Shown one piece after another: positions 27,158-36,546 of a DNA stretch of 64,000 nucleotides. Under the pieces are notes generated by a model. That model was given only the letters and a program-made list of their open reading frames with translations. It made no database searches and had not been told where the DNA came from. Origin of the DNA: Planctomycetota bacterium (GTDB taxonomy: Bacteria; Planctomycetota; B15-G4; SIAN01); NCBI GenBank assembly GCA_016795285.1, contig JAEUIC010000010.1, positions 62,001 to 126,000 of the forward strand, in the 5' to 3' direction. Each line of letters opens with the position of its first letter. Position 1 is the first letter of the stretch. A program made the translations under genes and the position numbers.

Positions 27158-29025
27158 GCGTGGCGCTCCCCGTTGCTGCCGTGATGGCCACCGCCGCCGC
27201 CACCACCGCCCCCGCCGCCGCGACCGTCGACCGCCGCGAAGAGCACCCCGAAGTCGAACGGCTTCTGGAGCAGCGGCCGGCGACAGCGCCGCGCGAACGC
27301 CGCGAGGTCGGGCGCCGCGAGGTCGCCGGTGACGAAGACGGTGCGGCGCAGCGCGTCGGGATCGAGCTCGGCGAGGCGGTCGTGGAAGCCGACGCCCCCC
27401 ATGCCCGGCATGCGCAGATCGCAGAGCAGCGCATCGAAGCGCGTGTCGCGCTGCGTCGCCGCCAGCGCCGCCTCGGCCGATGCCGCTTCCGCCACCACCC
27501 AGCCGCGCTGCTCCGCATGGCGTCGCACCACCGAGCGGACGCCCGCGTCGTCGTCGACGATCAGCAAGCGGCGCCCGCCCGCCGGCAGCGGCGGCGCGAC
27601 CTCCGGCGCCGCCGCACCGATCGGCGCCGGCGGCAGGCGGACGCGGAAGCGGGCGCCAGTCCCGCTCGGCGCCGCCTCGGCGGCGATCGACCCGCCGTGC
27701 GCACGGACGATGGCGTGCGCGATCGAGAGGCCGAGTCCCGTCCCCTGCCCCGGTCCCTTGGTAGTGAAGAACGGCTCGAAGAGATGGGGCCGCGCCGCTT
27801 CCGCGATGCCCTCTCCCTGGTCGTCGACCAGCAGCTCGGCGCCCCCCGCCGCGCGTCGCGCGGTCACGCGCACGACGCCGCCGGGCGGGCTCGCCTGCAG
27901 CGCGTTCACCACGAGATTGGTGAGCACCTGCTCCAAGCCGACGCGATCGCCGTAGAGCCGGAGCCCCGGCTCGGCGCAGCGCTCGATGCGGCGGCCGTCC
28001 GCGAGCAGTTCGCTCGCGATGCCCCGTTCGACCCGTTCGAGCAGGCGCGCGGCCTCGAGCTCCTCGCACGGATGGACCGACTGCCCCGCCAGCGCCGAGA
28101 GGTTGCGGACGATGCCGCGGCAACGCTCCGCCTGCTCGCGGATCACCTGCGCGGCGTTCGCTTCGGCGCCCGGCTCGCCGACCAGGTCGGCGTAGCCGAG
28201 GATCACGGTGAGCGGGTTGTTGAGCTCGTGCGCGACGCCCGACACGAGCGTCCCGAGCGCCCGCAAGCGCTGATCGCGGTCGAGCGTCCGCTGCAGCCGC
28301 TCGCGCTCCTCCTCGGCGGCGCGCGCGCGTCGGTGCGACTCCTGCAGCATGCAGATGATCAGCCCGGTGCCGAGCGCGAGCTGCACACCGAGGTCGAGCA
28401 TCGAGTTCATCGCCAGCAGGTAGCGCAGCGCCGGCACCACCTCGAGCAGCAGGACGGCGAACGCGTGGATGCCCCATGTCACCGCCAGCGCGACCAGCGC
28501 GCTGCGCACCAGCCGCAGACCCGACCCGTCGCCCGGCAGCCGCGCGAGCGCGCGGTGGGACAGCGCCGCGCACGCGACCAGCACCGGCGCTTGCACGATC
28601 AGCAGCAGGTTGACGTCGCGCAGCAGGAGCGGCGCGCCCGCCATCGCCGCCACCAGGGGCAGCGCGCTGCGCCGCATCCAGCGCGCCGGCGCGCGCCCGC
28701 CGAGATCGGCGGAGCCGCTCACCAGCAGCACGGCGAAGAGCGCCTTGCAGCCGAGGTAGCCGACGTAGCAGGCTGTCGCCGCGAAGCGCCCCTCGGCCCA
28801 GGTGTCGTCGCTGCGGTCGACGTCGTGCGTGCGGAAGAAGCGGACGCTGACGAAGGTGAGCGCGCAGGCGAGCGCGGCGAAGCAGCCGAGGAAGCGGGTG
28901 AACGCGGTCGACGACCGCTCGCGGCGGCGGATCGACGCGAAGATCGCGACGAAGACCCACGCCACGAAGGTCTGCACGAAGAGACCCATCAGCGCGATGA
29001 GATCGATGCTCTTCAGGAGGAACAT
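27154..29025 (-). CDS. Membrane hybrid histidine kinase with C-terminal receiver
   Basis: This 623-residue protein has about seven transmembrane helices in the first 230 residues, with no recognisable periplasmic ligand domain. A short coiled coil leads to the H-box GVAHELNNPLTVILGYADL (about residue 275), N-box LTNLVVNALQASP, G1 DDQGEGIA and G2 GTGLGLSIAHAI. A receiver domain follows from about 485 with LLIVDDDAG, phospho-acceptor Asp in CDLRMPGMGG and the conserved Lys in QKPFDFG. The protein ends in a run of eleven glycines and HHGSNGERHA. ATG 29025 was chosen at the first hydrophobic helix. No DNA-binding regulator is adjacent; phosphate may pass to a distant partner. Confidence 0.9.
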   Translation of the reverse strand: MFLLKSIDLIALMGLFVQTFVAWVFVAIFASIRRRERSSTAFTRFLGCFAALACALTFVSVRFFRTHDVDRSDDTWAEGRFAATACYVGYLGCKALFAVLLVSGSADLGGRAPARWMRRSALPLVAAMAGAPLLLRDVNLLLIVQAPVLVACAALSHRALARLPGDGSGLRLVRSALVALAVTWGIHAFAVLLLEVVPALRYLLAMNSMLDLGVQLALGTGLIICMLQESHRRARAAEEERERLQRTLDRDQRLRALGTLVSGVAHELNNPLTVILGYADLVGEPGAEANAAQVIREQAERCRGIVRNLSALAGQSVHPCEELEAARLLERVERGIASELLADGRRIERCAEPGLRLYGDRVGLEQVLTNLVVNALQASPPGGVVRVTARRAAGGAELLVDDQGEGIAEAARPHLFEPFFTTKGPGQGTGLGLSIAHAIVRAHGGSIAAEAAPSGTGARFRVRLPPAPIGAAAPEVAPPLPAGGRRLLIVDDDAGVRSVVRRHAEQRGWVVAEAASAEAALAATQRDTRFDALLCDLRMPGMGGVGFHDRLAELDPDALRRTVFVTGDLAAPDLAAFARRCRRPLLQKPFDFGVLFAAVDGRGGGGGGGGGGGHHGSNGERHA

Positions 29026-29147
29026 GGGGGCGGCAGCGTAGCTGCGAAGCCGCTTGCGCGCCGGCACCTGCTGGCACGGCACGGTGGCGCGCAGCCCTGC
29101 GGCCCGCGAGACTGTCGCGCCTTCCTTCCCATCCGTGGAGCCGTGCG

Positions 29148-29843
29148 ATGAGTTTCCCGCTTCGAACGCTGCACGCCGTCGCGCTCGCGCTCCTGCTCTG
29201 CGGATGCGCGGCGCAACGCCCGCTCGACTTCCGGCCGCTCTTCCCCGCCGAGGGCGCGCCCGCCGGCTTCGTCGTGCGCCACTGGGCCGACGTGAAGGAG
29301 CCCCCGGCGGCGGAGACGCGCTGGGAGGTCAAGGACGGCGTCCTGCTCGGCGGCGAGCCGCGCGGCAGCTGGCTCTTGAGCGAGCGCGAGTACGGCGACT
29401 TCGTGATCGAGTTCGAGTTCAAGCTCGGCGTGCGCGGCAACAGCGGACTCGCATTGCGCGCGCCGCTCGCCGGCGATCCCGCCTTCGACGCGCTCGAGAT
29501 CCAGATGGCCGACCTGCGCTACAACCCCGAGGCGAAGCCCTCCGAGCTCACCGGCGGCATCTACCGCGCCGTCGCGCCGCGCCTGCAGCTCTACCGCCCG
29601 ACCGAGTGGAACACGCTGCGCGTCGAGCTGCGCGGACCGTCGCTGCGCGCGTGGCTGAACGGCGAGCCGATCCAGGAGGTCGACCTCGACCGCGCCACCG
29701 CCGAGGTGCTCCGCCACGACGGCACGCCCGCGGTGCCGCTCGCGCAGCGTCCGCGCCGCGGCCACCTCGGCTTCCAGGAGCTCTCGCGCGGCGGCGAGCG
29801 CGTGCAGATCCGCGCCGCCCGCATCGCCGAACTCGACGGCTGA
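29148..29843 (+). CDS. DUF1080 lipoprotein (3-keto-disaccharide hydrolase domain)
   Basis: This 231-residue protein has a lipoprotein signal (ALALLLCGCA, cysteine near residue 20) followed by a single DUF1080 concanavalin-like domain: WEVKDGVLLGGEPRGSWLLS, DFVIEFEFKLGVRGNSGLAL, ALEIQMADLRYN and EWNTLRVELRGPSLRAWLNG. The family has recently been tied to hydrolysis of 3-keto-glycosides, and planctomycetes carry many copies. It is divergent from the histidine kinase and stands alone. Confidence in the fold is high; the substrate is unknown. Confidence 0.9.
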   Translation: MSFPLRTLHAVALALLLCGCAAQRPLDFRPLFPAEGAPAGFVVRHWADVKEPPAAETRWEVKDGVLLGGEPRGSWLLSEREYGDFVIEFEFKLGVRGNSGLALRAPLAGDPAFDALEIQMADLRYNPEAKPSELTGGIYRAVAPRLQLYRPTEWNTLRVELRGPSLRAWLNGEPIQEVDLDRATAEVLRHDGTPAVPLAQRPRRGHLGFQELSRGGERVQIRAARIAELDG

Positions 29844-29949
29844 CCGCGCCGACGCGCGCCGCCGCCGCTTCGCACCGCTTCCCGATCGTTCGCGGCCCGA
29901 CTACCCTCGCGACCGCTCTGGTCGACTCCCCGCTCCAAGGAGTAGTGCA

Positions 29950-30309
29950 ATGGACGGACGAGTGGTTCAGCGTGGTCTCCTGCGCGCCGTCGCGTGGTGC
30001 GCCTTGGCGAGCGCAGGCCACGAGGCCGCCGCGCAAGCGGTCGATCCCGAGACGCAGCGCGCGCGCGAGTTGATGGCGCGCGTCCGCCGCTCGATGCGCT
30101 CGCTCGACGAGCTGCTCGGAAGCGCGGCGCCGACGGAGGGCGCACGGCGCGACGGCTCGTGGCGAACGCTCGACGCGCGGCTCGCCGCTGCCGACGAGCA
30201 AGCGGGCGAGGTGATCGCGCGGCTCGACGAGTTGATCGAGCTGGCACGCCAGCGCGAGGAGCGCCGCGAGGAGCAGACGCGCCTCAAGCCTCCGCTCGGC
30301 GCTGGCTGA
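29950..30309 (+). CDS. Exported helical protein, N-terminal part of an apparently interrupted gene
   Basis: This 119-residue frame starts at ATG 29950 with AAGGAG eight bases upstream and a TACCCT -10-like element at 29902-29907. A signal peptide (cleavage near AAAQA, residue 29) precedes an amphipathic, charged helical region (RARELMARVRRSMRSLDELL, EVIARLDELIELARQREERR). It ends at TGA 30307-30309, but the same frame stays open for a further 100 codons and carries a low-complexity linker and a conserved C-terminal motif. In planctomycetes these two halves normally make one exported protein of unknown function. I therefore read this as the first half of a gene with an internal stop. Confidence 0.6.
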   Translation: MDGRVVQRGLLRAVAWCALASAGHEAAAQAVDPETQRARELMARVRRSMRSLDELLGSAAPTEGARRDGSWRTLDARLAAADEQAGEVIARLDELIELARQREERREEQTRLKPPLGAG

Positions 30310-30612
30310 CCGGGCGGATCGTGTGGCCCGGCGGGCCATGCAGAACACGGTGAGCAGCGCGCGGGCGACGCGTCCACCAACGACGCGCCACGCAGCGGAA
30401 GCGGGGGCGACGAGGAGTCGATCGCGACGCCGCAGCCGATCGGCGCGAGCGGCACGTTCGAGCAGTTCGACGTGAGCGATCGCTGGGGCGTGCTGCCGCC
30501 GAAGGAGGCCGAGGCGCTGCAGCGCCGCTCCGTCGACGAGTTCCCGCCGCGCTATCGCGTCTGGATGGAGCGCTACTTCGCGCGCGTCCAGCGCCTCGCG
30601 CCCGAACGCTGA
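30310..30612 (+). pseudogene. C-terminal continuation of the 29950 gene, past an in-frame UGA
   Basis: Directly after the UGA the frame continues as a Gly/Ser/Pro/Gln-rich linker and then a conserved tail, SDRWGVLPPKEAEALQRR followed by FPPRYRVWMERYFARVQRL, ending at TGA 30610-30612. No start codon with a ribosome site precedes this segment. The tail is a recurrent C-terminal motif of exported planctomycete proteins that begin like the 29950 frame. A perfect six-base stem (CCGGGC 30310-30315, GCCCGG 30326-30331) follows the UGA, and the base after it is C, a leaky context. Possible explanations are a nonsense mutation, stop readthrough or a sequencing error. Confidence 0.5.
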
Positions 30613-30883
30613 GCGCGTGAGCGCGGGCCGCCGCGCGACCGTTCGATTCGGCACGCGCCGAATCGCGGCAGGCGCGCGCTCGCAACCGCACTCGCTGGCG
30701 GAATCAGCGGCGTTCCATCCGCCACGCAGGGAGGCGCAGCGCGCCAGCAGCGCCGTCGCTGGGATGGCGGATGGCGTTGGAACGGCAGCTGCGGAGAGGC
30801 GCGCAGGCCTGGCCAGGCTCCTCATCGCTCGCGTCCCGCGAGGGACGGGCGTCCCCATCTCGGAGTAGACGAGGAGAAGAACG

Positions 30884-31582
30884 ATGCGATTCGACTGGAG
30901 GAGCGCGTGGCGGACGACGTCGTCCGCGGCGCTGCTGGCGCTGGTGGGCAGCGTCGGCGTCGCGCAGGAGGATCGGCCGCCGCGTCCGCCGCAGGAGAAG
31001 CCGAAGGAGCAGCCGCAGCAGCCGCCGACCGACCCGGCGACGCCGGCGCAGCAGGTGAAGGCGGCGCAGGTCGGCGAGCTGGCACCGGCCATCGCGCTCA
31101 AGGACCTCGACGACAAGGAGCACACGCTCGCCGCGCTGAAGGGGAAGGTCGTGGTGCTCGAGTGGTTCAACCCCGACTGCCCGGTCGTGCAGATGCACTA
31201 CAAGGCGCGCACGTTCGAGGCGCTGCGCAAGAAGTACAAAGATCTGGAAGTCGTCTTCCTCGCGATCCACTCGGCGCCGGCCGCCACGCAGAACCGGGCG
31301 CAGGAGCGCAGCCGCACGGTCGTCGCGGAGTGGAAGCTCCCCGACGTGCTGCTGCTCGATCGCGACGGCAAGGTCGCGAAGTCGTACGGCGTGAAGGTGA
31401 CGCCGGAGATGTGCGTCATCGACCGCGAAGGGCGTCTCGCCTACCGCGGCGCGATCGACGACGGCAGCACCGAAGCGGTCGGAAAGGTGAACCACGTCGA
31501 CGCGGCGATCGCGGAGCTGCTGGCCAAGAAGAAGGTCGCGTTGCCCGAGACGCCGGCCTACGGCTGCCCGATCCAGTTCTGA
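30884..31582 (+). CDS. Exported redoxin (AhpC/TSA-like, single-Cys DCP motif)
   Basis: This 232-residue protein has a signal peptide (about 1-27), then a Pro/Gln-rich linker (about 28-55), then a thioredoxin fold. The active-site region reads VLEWFNPDCPVVQMHY, with one cysteine rather than CxxC, as in planctomycete redoxins of the NPDCPF type. Later segments are LLLDRDGKVAKSYGVKVTPE and the typical end TPAYGCPIQF, with a second conserved Cys. It is probably a periplasmic peroxidase or thiol oxidoreductase. AGGAG lies about nine bases before the ATG. The stop codon is inside a 10-bp tandem repeat. Confidence 0.88.
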   Translation: MRFDWRSAWRTTSSAALLALVGSVGVAQEDRPPRPPQEKPKEQPQQPPTDPATPAQQVKAAQVGELAPAIALKDLDDKEHTLAALKGKVVVLEWFNPDCPVVQMHYKARTFEALRKKYKDLEVVFLAIHSAPAATQNRAQERSRTVVAEWKLPDVLLLDRDGKVAKSYGVKVTPEMCVIDREGRLAYRGAIDDGSTEAVGKVNHVDAAIAELLAKKKVALPETPAYGCPIQF

Positions 31583-31614
31583 CCTGTTCTGACCTGTTCT
31601 GACCAGTTCTGACC
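31575..31614 (+). repeat. Four 10-bp tandem repeats placing a UGA in every frame
   Basis: Four decamers of the form (A/T)GTTCTGACC run from 31575 to 31614. The redoxin stop is the TGA of the first unit. Because the period is 10, the next TGAs (31590, 31600, 31610) fall in the other two frames and then the first again, so the array stops translation in all three frames. Confidence 0.8.
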
Positions 31615-31678
31615 GAGGAGCGATTCGGGACGACGCCGCGCACGCGCTCGTCACCCTGTCGTTGCGCGATCGTCGTCC

Positions 31679-31712
31679 GCCCCCCGGCGCCTGCGTGGCA
31701 TCGGGGGGCTTT
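31679..31712 (+). terminator. Probable rho-independent terminator after the redoxin
   Basis: GCCCCCC (31679-31685) pairs with GGGGGGC (31703-31709), extendable by one G-C pair, around a loop of about 17 bases and followed by TTT. It lies about 100 bases after the redoxin stop and before a direct-repeat-rich stretch that includes the perfect palindrome GCCGCTCGAGCGGC (31746-31759). Confidence 0.5.
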
Positions 31713-31852
31713 CGCGTTCCCGGGCGTGGGGCTCGTGGGGCTCGTGCCGCTCGAGCGGCTCGTGCCGCTCCGCGCGATGAAGGGCGCGCCGCGCCGATCC
31801 CGTTCGTCCGGATCGAGAGCGATCCACTCCCCCTACCCCACGGAGCGACCCG

Positions 31853-32398
31853 ATGGCCGTCTCATCGACCGAGGTCCAGACGAAGCAGATGCACCCCGGC
31901 TTCTTCTTCTTCCCCGAGATCGTGCCGAAGGGGACGAGCACCGCCACGCTCCACCCGATCCAGGTCGAGGAAGAGCTGCTGCTGACCGCGCTCAAGACCT
32001 TCGACTACAAGGTGACCTCGAACGGGCTGCAGCGGCTGCTCAACATCGCCGGCAAGGGCGAGTCGCTCGACTTCCACGTCACCTTCACGCTCGAGGCGGG
32101 CACCGACAAGGTGAAGCCCGACCTCCACTTCGCCATCCGCAAGGACTCGGTCGGCCACAACGAGGTCCTCTACTGGTGGTACCAGCTGAATCGCGTCGGC
32201 ACCACCAACCAGCTCTGCTTCGTCTGGACCGGCTGCGCCGGCGGCGGCAACGCGGCCTCGATGTCGCGCAACCACACGCCCGGCGTGCAGTACGGCACGA
32301 CCGCGATCGACATCCTCACGAGGTTGCTCGACGCGCTCTCGGCCAACATGACCGCGATCGGCGTGAACAAGAAGTCGAAGGTGCTCACCCTCTCGTGA
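31853..32398 (+). CDS. Hypothetical protein, 181 residues
   Basis: I do not recognise this protein. It has no signal peptide or membrane segment and looks soluble and beta-rich, with normal rather than extreme composition. Notable features are FFFFPEIVPKGTST near the start, an aromatic stretch VLYWWYQLNRVGTTNQLCFV in the middle, a Gly-rich GCAGGGNAASMSRNHT, and a C-terminal helix. A GGAG lies about nine bases upstream. The stop overlaps the GNAT gene start (GTGA), so the acetyltransferase is probably co-expressed and may act on it or with it. Low-complexity direct repeats and a 14-base palindrome (31746-31759) lie upstream. Confidence 0.75.
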   Translation: MAVSSTEVQTKQMHPGFFFFPEIVPKGTSTATLHPIQVEEELLLTALKTFDYKVTSNGLQRLLNIAGKGESLDFHVTFTLEAGTDKVKPDLHFAIRKDSVGHNEVLYWWYQLNRVGTTNQLCFVWTGCAGGGNAASMSRNHTPGVQYGTTAIDILTRLLDALSANMTAIGVNKKSKVLTLS

Positions 32399-32865
32399 GC
32401 GCCCGGCCGGTCGGCGCGCGGCTGCGGACGGTGCGGCGCGCCGACCACGCGGCGACGGCACGGCTCGCGGGCGCCGGCGCGTCGGAGGCGCGGCGCGCGC
32501 TGCTGGCGATGGAGCGCTCGCGCGGCCTGCTGCTCGAGCGGCGCCGCGCCGACGGCCGCGCCGAGCTGCTCGCGGCGCTCGTCTGGTGGAGCGAGGGGGC
32601 GTCGCTGCGCATCGTCGCGCTCGACACGCGGCCGCAGTGGCGGCGGCGCGGCCTCGCTCGGCGCCTCGTCGCCGCGCTCGCCACCCGGGCGCGCCGGCTC
32701 GGCCGGCCGCGGCTCACGCTCGAGGTGCGCGCCGACAACGCCGCGGCGCTCTCCTGCTATGCCGCGCTCGGCTTCAGCGTGGTCGCCCGGCTGCCCGCCC
32801 ACTACGCGGCGGAGGGCGGCGGCGACGGGTTCGCGCTGGCGCTCGCGGTCGCGCGGGCGCGCTGA
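32395..32865 (+). CDS. GNAT-family N-acetyltransferase
   Basis: This 156-residue protein starts at GTG 32395, overlapping the stop of the preceding gene by four bases. Acetyl-CoA-binding motif A is visible as VALDTRPQWRRRGLARRLV near residue 78, followed by LTLEVRADNAAALSCYAALG, the usual motif B region of RimI-like enzymes. The substrate is unknown; coupling to the unrecognised 181-residue protein is the only clue. Composition is rich in Arg and Ala, as in neighbouring genes. Confidence 0.85.
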   Translation: MSARPVGARLRTVRRADHAATARLAGAGASEARRALLAMERSRGLLLERRRADGRAELLAALVWWSEGASLRIVALDTRPQWRRRGLARRLVAALATRARRLGRPRLTLEVRADNAAALSCYAALGFSVVARLPAHYAAEGGGDGFALALAVARAR

Positions 32866-32911
32866 CCGAGGCGCCGCTCGCCAGCGCGCTGCGCCGCGCG
32901 CCCCGCTCCTG

Positions 32912-32920
32912 TGCTACCTT
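32912..32920 (+). promoter_or_regulatory. Extended -10 element upstream of the cytochrome-PHM-TPR gene
   Basis: TGC followed by TACCTT matches TGnTAnnnT. It lies 75 bases before the ATG at 32996, which has its own GGAGG ribosome site, so this would be a promoter with a leader of about 70 bases. Confidence 0.38.
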
Positions 32921-32995
32921 GCCGGCCCGCGCCCGCGCGCGTCCGTCGCGCCCCTTCGCGACGCGTTCGCCCGCGACGCTCCCGGAGGCTCGCGC

Positions 32996-35128
32996 ATGCT
33001 CGCCGCTCTCCTCGCGCTGCCGGTCGCGGTGCACGCCGACGAGCCGGTCACCTGGGCCGGCCACGTCGCCGCGCTGCTCGACCGCCACTGCGTCCTCTGC
33101 CACCGTCCCGGCCAATCGGCGCCGTTCTCGCTGCAGGAGTACGCCGACGCCCGCGCGCACGCGCGGCAGATCGTCGAGGTGACGCAGTCGGGCTTCATGC
33201 CGCCGTGGCTGCCCGACCCGGGGCTCGGCTACGCGCACGAGCGCCGCCTCACCGCCGACGAACTCGCGCTGCTGTCGCGTTGGGCCGCGGCCGACGCGCC
33301 GGAGGGCGATCCGGCGCTGCGCCCCGCGCCGCCCGTCTTCGCCGCCGGCTGGCATCTCGGCGAGCCCGACCTCGTGCTGACCGTCGATCCGCCCTACCTC
33401 CTCCCCGCCGACGGCAGCGACGTCTTCCGCAACCTCGTGGTGCCGGTGCCGTTCCCCGAAGCGCGCTACGTCTGCGCCGTCGAGCTGCGCCCCGGCAACC
33501 CGAAGGTGGTCCACCACGCGGTGCTGTTCGTCGACCGGAACCGCCACTGCCGCGTCACCGATGCCGCCGATCCGGGCGTCGGCTTCGGCGGGATGGACCT
33601 CGGCGAGGCGCAGAGCCCCGACGGCCACTTCGTCGGCTGGACGCCGGGCCGCCTTCCGCTCGAGCGCAACGAGGCGCGCGCGTGGGAGCTGCCGGCCGGC
33701 GCCGACCTCCTGCTGCAGCTCCACCTGCTGCCGAGCGGCAAGCCGGAGCCGGTCGCGCCGCAGATCGGCCTCTACTTCAGCAAGGCGCCGCCGACCGAGC
33801 GGCCGTTCCTGCTGCGCATCGGCTCGAAGACGATGGAGATCGCCGCGGGCGAGGCGAGCTACGTGGTCGAGGATCGCTACGCGCTGCCGATCGACGTCGC
33901 CGTGCTCGGCGTCTACCCGCACGCCCACTACCTCGCGCGGCAGATGAGCAGCGAGGCGGCGCTGCCCGACGGCACCGTGCGCCGGCTGCTCGCGATCCGC
34001 GACTGGGACTTCAACTGGCAGGACGAGTACCGCTTCGCCGCGCCGATCGAGCTGCCGGCCGGCAGCGAGGTGGCGATGCGCTACGTCTACGACAACTCGG
34101 CCGGCAACCCGCGCAACCCGAGCCGCCCGCCGGTGCGCGTCACCTTCGGCGCGCGCTCGAGCGACGAGATGGCCGACCTCTGGATCCAGGTGCTGCCGAA
34201 GGACCCGGCGCAGCGCGCGCTGCTCGAGCGCGACTTCCTGAAGCGCGACTACCGGCAGCACCTCGCCAGCCTCGAGCTCGCGATCCGCGAGGCGCCGAAC
34301 AGCGCGGCGGCCCACCACGACCTCGGCCTCGCGCTCCACCTGGCGGGCCGCGCGGAGGAGGCGGCCGCGTCGCTCCGCCGCGCGCTCGAGCTCGACCCGA
34401 AGATGTCGGCGGCGCACAACAACCTCGGCATCGTGCTGATGGGGATGCAGCGGCCCGACGAGGCGCTGCCCCACTTCGAGGCGGCGGTCGCCTGCGACCC
34501 GAACAACGCCAACGCCCACAACAGCCTCGGGCTCGTGCTGCGCGATCGCGGCCTGCTGGCGCGCGCGCTCGGCTCGTTCCAGCGCGCCGCCGACCTCGAT
34601 CCGACCCATGCCAGCGCGTTGCGCGGGCTCGGCGGGACGCTCGCGCGGCTCGGGCGGTTCGCCGACGCGGAGGCGCCGCTGCGGCGCGCGCTCGCGCTCG
34701 AGCCGGCCTTCCTCGACGCGGAGTTCGATCTCGCGCTGGCGCTCGAGGCGACGCGCCGCGCCGGCGAAGCGTGCACCCACTACCGCAAGGTGCTGGCGCA
34801 GAAGAAGGATCCGGTGGCCGCCGAACACCTCGCCTGGATCCTCGCCTGCCATCCCGATCCGGCGAAGCGCGCCCCCGACGAGGCGCTGCGCTGGGCGCGC
34901 AACCTCGCCTCGATCGCCACCGACGAGTCGCGCGCGCGCGTCACCGACCTCGTCGCCGCGGCGCAGGCGGCGGCCGGCCGCTACCCCGCCGCAGTGGCGA
35001 GCGCCGAGAAGGCGCTGCAGCTCGCGCGCGATCGACAGGACGCGAAGCTGATCGCGGCGATCGAGCAGCGCCTCGCGGCCTACCGCCTGAACCAGTCGTG
35101 GAGCGAAGCGCGCTTCGCCGAGCGGTAG
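32996..35128 (+). CDS. Exported cytochrome c - PHM-like copper monooxygenase - TPR fusion
   Basis: This 710-residue protein begins with a short signal peptide (about 1-14). A haem-binding CVLCH is at about residue 32. The PHM/DBM-like copper type II domains follow (about 125-400): [16 protein letters not shown] and [12 protein letters not shown] supply candidate copper ligands, and [14 protein letters not shown] is a further conserved stretch. Five or more TPR units follow (about 425-690, e.g. [20 protein letters not shown] and [20 protein letters not shown]). Such proteins may carry out copper-dependent oxygenation in the periplasm with electrons entering through the haem. The CGGAGG ribosome site is seven bases before the ATG. 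Confidence 0.87.
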   Translation: MLAALLALPVAVHADEPVTWAGHVAALLDRHCVLCHRPGQSAPFSLQEYADARAHARQIVEVTQSGFMPPWLPDPGLGYAHERRLTADELALLSRWAAADAPEGDPALRPAPPVFAAGWHLGEPDLVLTVDPPYLLPADGSDVFRNLVVPVPFPEARYVCAVELRPGNPKVVHHAVLFVDRNRHCRVTDAADPGVGFGGMDLGEAQSPDGHFVGWTPGRLPLERNEARAWELPAGADLLLQLHLLPSGKPEPVAPQIGLYFSKAPPTERPFLLRIGSKTMEIAAGEASYVVEDRYALPIDVAVLGVYPHAHYLARQMSSEAALPDGTVRRLLAIRDWDFNWQDEYRFAAPIELPAGSEVAMRYVYDNSAGNPRNPSRPPVRVTFGARSSDEMADLWIQVLPKDPAQRALLERDFLKRDYRQHLASLELAIREAPNSAAAHHDLGLALHLAGRAEEAAASLRRALELDPKMSAAHNNLGIVLMGMQRPDEALPHFEAAVACDPNNANAHNSLGLVLRDRGLLARALGSFQRAADLDPTHASALRGLGGTLARLGRFADAEAPLRRALALEPAFLDAEFDLALALEATRRAGEACTHYRKVLAQKKDPVAAEHLAWILACHPDPAKRAPDEALRWARNLASIATDESRARVTDLVAAAQAAAGRYPAAVASAEKALQLARDRQDAKLIAAIEQRLAAYRLNQSWSEARFAER

Positions 35129-35202
35129 GGCGCCGCGACGGCGCGCTCGCAGCGTGCCGTTATCGTCGGCGCCCTCCACCGCCCTCCGTGAGGTCGCCCC
35201 GC

Positions 35203-36435
35203 ATGCTGCTCCATTCCGTCCGACTCGCGCTCGCCGCGGCCGTCACCCTCTGCGCGACGCTCGTCGGCGCCACCGCGCCCGCCACCGCGCAGTCGCTGCC
35301 GAAGCTCGAGCTGCGCCGCATCCTGCCGCAGCTGAAGCTCGAGCGGCCGATCTGGATGGAGGAGGCGCCCGACGGCAGCGGCCGCCTCTTCATCGTCGAG
35401 CAGGGCGGCCGCATCGTCGTGGCGAAGAAGGGGGGCGACGGCAGCGACGCGAAGACCTTCCTCGACCTCTCCGCGCGCCGCCCCTACGTCGAGAACGAGG
35501 AGGGGCTGCTCGGCTTCGCCTGCCATCCGAAGTGGAAGGAGAACGGGCGCTGCTTCGTCTTCTATTCGCAGCAGGAGCCGAAGCGCACCGTGATCAGCGA
35601 GATCACCGTCGCCGCCGACGATCGCGACCGCGGCGACCTCGCGAGCGAGCGGATCCTGCTGACCATCGAGCGCCCCTACTGGAACCACGACGGCGGATTC
35701 CTCGGCTTCGGTCCCGACGGCTTCCTCTACTTCACCTGCGGCGATGGCGGCGCCGCCGGCGATCCACACAACCACGGCCAGAACCTCGCGACGATGCTGG
35801 GCAAGATCCATCGCATCGACGTCGACCGGCGCGACGCCGCCGCTGACGGCCGCCCCTACGCGATCCCCGCCGACAACCCGTTCGTCGGTCACGCCGACGC
35901 GCGCCCCGAGATCTACGCCTACGGGCTGCGCAACGTCTGGCGGATGAGCTTCGACCGCGAGACGGGCGAGCTGTGGGCCGGCGACGTCGGCCAGGATCGC
36001 TTCGAGGAGGTCGACCTCGTCGTGAAGGGCGGCAACTACGGCTGGAACGTGCGCGAGGGGTTCCATCCCTTCCGGGCGAAGTCGACGCTCGGCGAGCTGC
36101 TCGAGCCGGTCCTCGAGTACGCACACACCCCGGCGCAGGCGAAGCAAGCCAAGACGGGCGAGCACGGCATCGGCACCAGCATCACCGGCGGCTACGTCTA
36201 CCGCGGCGAAGCGGAACCCGAGCTGCGCGGCGTCTACGTCTACGCCGACTTCACGCTCGGGACGCTGTTCGGCCTCTGCCACGAGAACGGCGCGCTGGTG
36301 GTGCACGGCACGCTGCTCGAGCAGCCGAAGAACGTGGCGAGCTTCGCCGAGGACGCCGACGGCGAGCTCTACGCGGTGATGCTCGACGGCACGCTCCATC
36401 GCCTCGTCGTCGCGAAGGCGAAGTCGAAGTCGTAG
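35203..36435 (+). CDS. PQQ-type soluble sugar dehydrogenase (GSDH/Asd-like beta-propeller)
   Basis: This 410-residue protein has a signal peptide (about 1-29) and a six-bladed propeller of the glucose/sorbosone dehydrogenase family. Characteristic stretches are [67 protein letters not shown] and [11 protein letters not shown]. Members oxidise aldose sugars with PQQ in the periplasm, though many planctomycete homologues are untested. A TATCGT -10-like hexamer lies at 35161-35166. It follows the cytochrome-PHM gene on the same strand by 74 bases; the haem protein could be an electron acceptor, which is only inference. Confidence 0.9.
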   Translation: MLLHSVRLALAAAVTLCATLVGATAPATAQSLPKLELRRILPQLKLERPIWMEEAPDGSGRLFIVEQGGRIVVAKKGGDGSDAKTFLDLSARRPYVENEEGLLGFACHPKWKENGRCFVFYSQQEPKRTVISEITVAADDRDRGDLASERILLTIERPYWNHDGGFLGFGPDGFLYFTCGDGGAAGDPHNHGQNLATMLGKIHRIDVDRRDAAADGRPYAIPADNPFVGHADARPEIYAYGLRNVWRMSFDRETGELWAGDVGQDRFEEVDLVVKGGNYGWNVREGFHPFRAKSTLGELLEPVLEYAHTPAQAKQAKTGEHGIGTSITGGYVYRGEAEPELRGVYVYADFTLGTLFGLCHENGALVVHGTLLEQPKNVASFAEDADGELYAVMLDGTLHRLVVAKAKSKS

Positions 36436-36485
36436 CGGCGGCGGCACCAGCGGCGACGCCGGACGACGCAGCGCGCACCGCCGCT

Positions 36486-36494
36486 TGCTACATT
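36486..36494 (+). promoter_or_regulatory. Extended -10 element upstream of the TlpA-like gene
   Basis: TGC followed by TACATT matches TGnTAnnnT and lies 52 bases before the ATG at 36547, which has AAGGAG as ribosome site. A leader of about 45 bases is expected. Confidence 0.42.
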
Positions 36495-36546
36495 CCCGGC
36501 CTCGCCGCGCGGTTCCTTCCCTGAGCGCTCGAAGGAGACGGCTGCC

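Noticed and set aside
30310..30331. SECIS element after the UGA at 30307
   Set aside because: The stem starts directly at the UGA and the loop is only six bases away, closer than bacterial SECIS elements allow; the residue would also lie in a linker.
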